Shown here in pieces: positions 29,873 through 31,350 of a DNA stretch of 31,350 nt. Source of the DNA: Saprolegnia diclina VS20 (taxonomy: Eukaryota > Oomycota > Saprolegniomycetes > Saprolegniales > Saprolegniaceae); contig NW_008246131.1 in assembly GCF_000281045.1 (NCBI RefSeq), positions 262,960 to 294,309 on the forward strand, in the 5' to 3' direction. The notes beneath the pieces are model-generated. The model was not told the DNA's origin and did not search any database. It worked only from the letters and a program-made list of their open reading frames with translations. Both the position numbers and the translations under genes were made by a program. Numbering within the stretch: the stretch's first letter is position 1; every line of letters begins with the position of its first letter.

Positions 29873-31350
29873 GTGCTAGCGCGAGAAGCATAGAGCTGTC
29901 ATGTTAGCTCGTCGACGGCGTCGTCGTTGTTGTCCGTGGTTAGTTTCTCGACCAAGCTCATTGGCTGCATGCGGCACGAGGTCGGTTGGACATCCGCCGA
30001 CGTTTGATCATGCGTAACCTTACGAGCACCTGAACTCAATTGAGTTTATGTCCTCTTAGTATCCTAGACTGCCCACCACGTTTGGCACGTGAGCTTGTGC
30101 ATGATCACGTGGTCGAGCAACGCCAATGGGATAGATCGAGAACTTGCGAAAGGCGACAGGTCTTAACATGGTTCACAACGTCCATGCAATGAGGAAGCAG
30201 GCGCGTGCTCTCTGAACTAAAGCCACGGCAACGCGAAGGAGATGCTGGCTGCTGGATCGTTCAGTCGGGACGCGCCACTCTCTCTGCGAGCCTCGCTTAC
30301 CAAAGAGCAAAGTTGCGTCTGCGATGTGTGCTAGGCAACGGTGATGACGACGACGAGCGACCAAGATACTTCAGTATTGGTCAAGTACTGTTTGTAACCA
30401 GATCGATACGACGCCGTGGCAAAGCGACGTCGCAGTCGCACACGGGATGCGCCAGGGACGTGCTGGAACCGAGACGACAAGTGAACGGGCGCCCAAACAA
30501 CTCGTACGCCGAGGGATCGACTGCACGTGATAGTAGTAGAAATCGATAAAGAGCACGGCGTGCCCAAAGGATCGCTGTGGAACGTCGTTGACGAGCGTCT
30601 GCCAAAGAAGATACAAGGAGCTTGGCCGATTCATGGCACCAGTGCAGCCCTCTTCAGCGAAGCCTACGACGCAGCCCGCATGAGATGCATGAACAATCAC
30701 GATGGTCGATGCACGAGAAGGTCGTCGCGGTCCTTGGGTGCTCGCCAGGAGGGCATCATATGCTCTCCTGGCGGCTCAGAGATCTGCAAAGTTGTCCAGT
30801 CCGTACGTCTGAAACTGTACGTCTGTGTCCGTCCGTTGCTTCCGAATGCAGTTGCGCCGCAGTGCAGACCCAAGATCTCACTTGAAGACGCCGCGCAACA
30901 ACACCTCGAAGTAAGACTCGGTCTGGCCAAGCCGGTATGCCACATTTAGCAAGTATGAGAGCGCGCACCGCAGCGTACGATGCTTGAGCAAGAAGACATT
31001 TTTGAAGGATGGCCTTGGCGCTGTCTGCGAAGCGATCCTTGATGACATGATGGCGCTTGTGGTCGAAGATGATGTGGCTGTCTCTACAGTGCACTGATGA
31101 GCGTCGGTCGCCGTGCCTGCAATGACGATGGAACATATTGGCCGACCAGCTTGGTGACCTCGTAGCATGTCGTCTAGTACGAGTACGATGGAGCTCTACC
31201 ACGGGCATTCGTGCTTTGACTTTACTGCCGTCGGTGCTGCCATATCGTGGTCTGCCAGTAGAGCATTGCAAGCTTCTTGCTATGGCCCTCGACCGCGTGG
31301 CCAATGTCCTTGGCAGTCCATGCCTTTGACGTGTGCCGTGGCATTGTGTG
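29873..31350. other. region without a convincing gene, possible transposon relics
   Basis: No intact gene is supported over about 1.5 kb. Short protein-like pieces occur in several frames. On the plus strand near 30530-30690 a frame reads EIDKEHGVPKGSLWNVVDERLPK, vaguely like a helix-turn-helix of pogo-type transposases. On the minus strand near 31230-31320 a frame reads KDIGHAVEGHSKKLAMLYWQ, and 30950-31100 reads HIIFDHKRHHVIKDRFADSA in another frame. Frame changes and stops between pieces suggest decayed mobile DNA, but no terminal repeats or complete domain are visible. Confidence 0.25.

Overview
The window looks like nuclear DNA of an oomycete, most probably of the Saprolegnia/Aphanomyces/Achlya type. 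That placement is an inference. It rests on compact intron-poor genes with very short GT-AG introns (mostly 41-53 nt), GC-rich third codon positions, initiator-like GCTCATTTT elements just upstream of start codons, and the gene content: anoctamins, a secreted family-6 glycoside hydrolase, and PX/GOLD/PH and U-box mosaics. Exon joins were worked out by hand from GT/AG sites and frame continuity; no transcript data were available.

Layout. (1) 1-240: 3' end of a membrane-protein gene. (2) 1503-5585 (+): two-exon U-box protein with a duplicated module and several SUMO-type sites; an ankyrin relic (-) touches its stop codon. (3) 6038-8485 (-): anoctamin/TMEM16 protein A. (4) 9348-10997 (+): eight-exon gene for a helical protein I do not recognise. 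(5) 11001-12880 (-): five-exon PX-GOLD-PH protein with a C-terminal membrane hairpin and a KKxx end. (6) 12969-14189 (-): membrane-anchored GH6 enzyme. (7) 15778-23068 (-): a giant two-exon gene (2,412 aa). (8) 23.1-24.9 kb: gene-poor DNA with small palindromes and direct repeats. (9) 24918-26387 (+): four-exon zinc-finger protein. (10) 26979-29162 (+): anoctamin B. (11) 29.2-31.35 kb: no convincing gene, possible relics.

The most striking item is the giant gene. Directly after its start Met, the product carries residues 1-17 of histone H3 with no mismatch. About 1,500 residues later it has three perfect RNA polymerase II CTD-type heptads (YSPTSPA), then an FG-rich stretch and an acid run. 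One polypeptide therefore shows sequence resembling the H3 tail, the Pol II CTD and FG nucleoporins. An oomycete-like initiator lies between the only upstream in-frame ATG and the H3-like ATG, which argues that translation starts exactly at MARTKQTARK.

The genes do not form an operon or an obvious pathway. Shared themes are membranes and lipids (two anoctamins, the PX/GOLD/PH protein, the anchored GH6 enzyme) and possible nuclear or ubiquitin/SUMO regulation (U-box protein, zinc-finger protein, H3-tail protein). A palindromic motif, TATCCGGATA, recurs only in the non-coding stretches, including just upstream of two gene starts.
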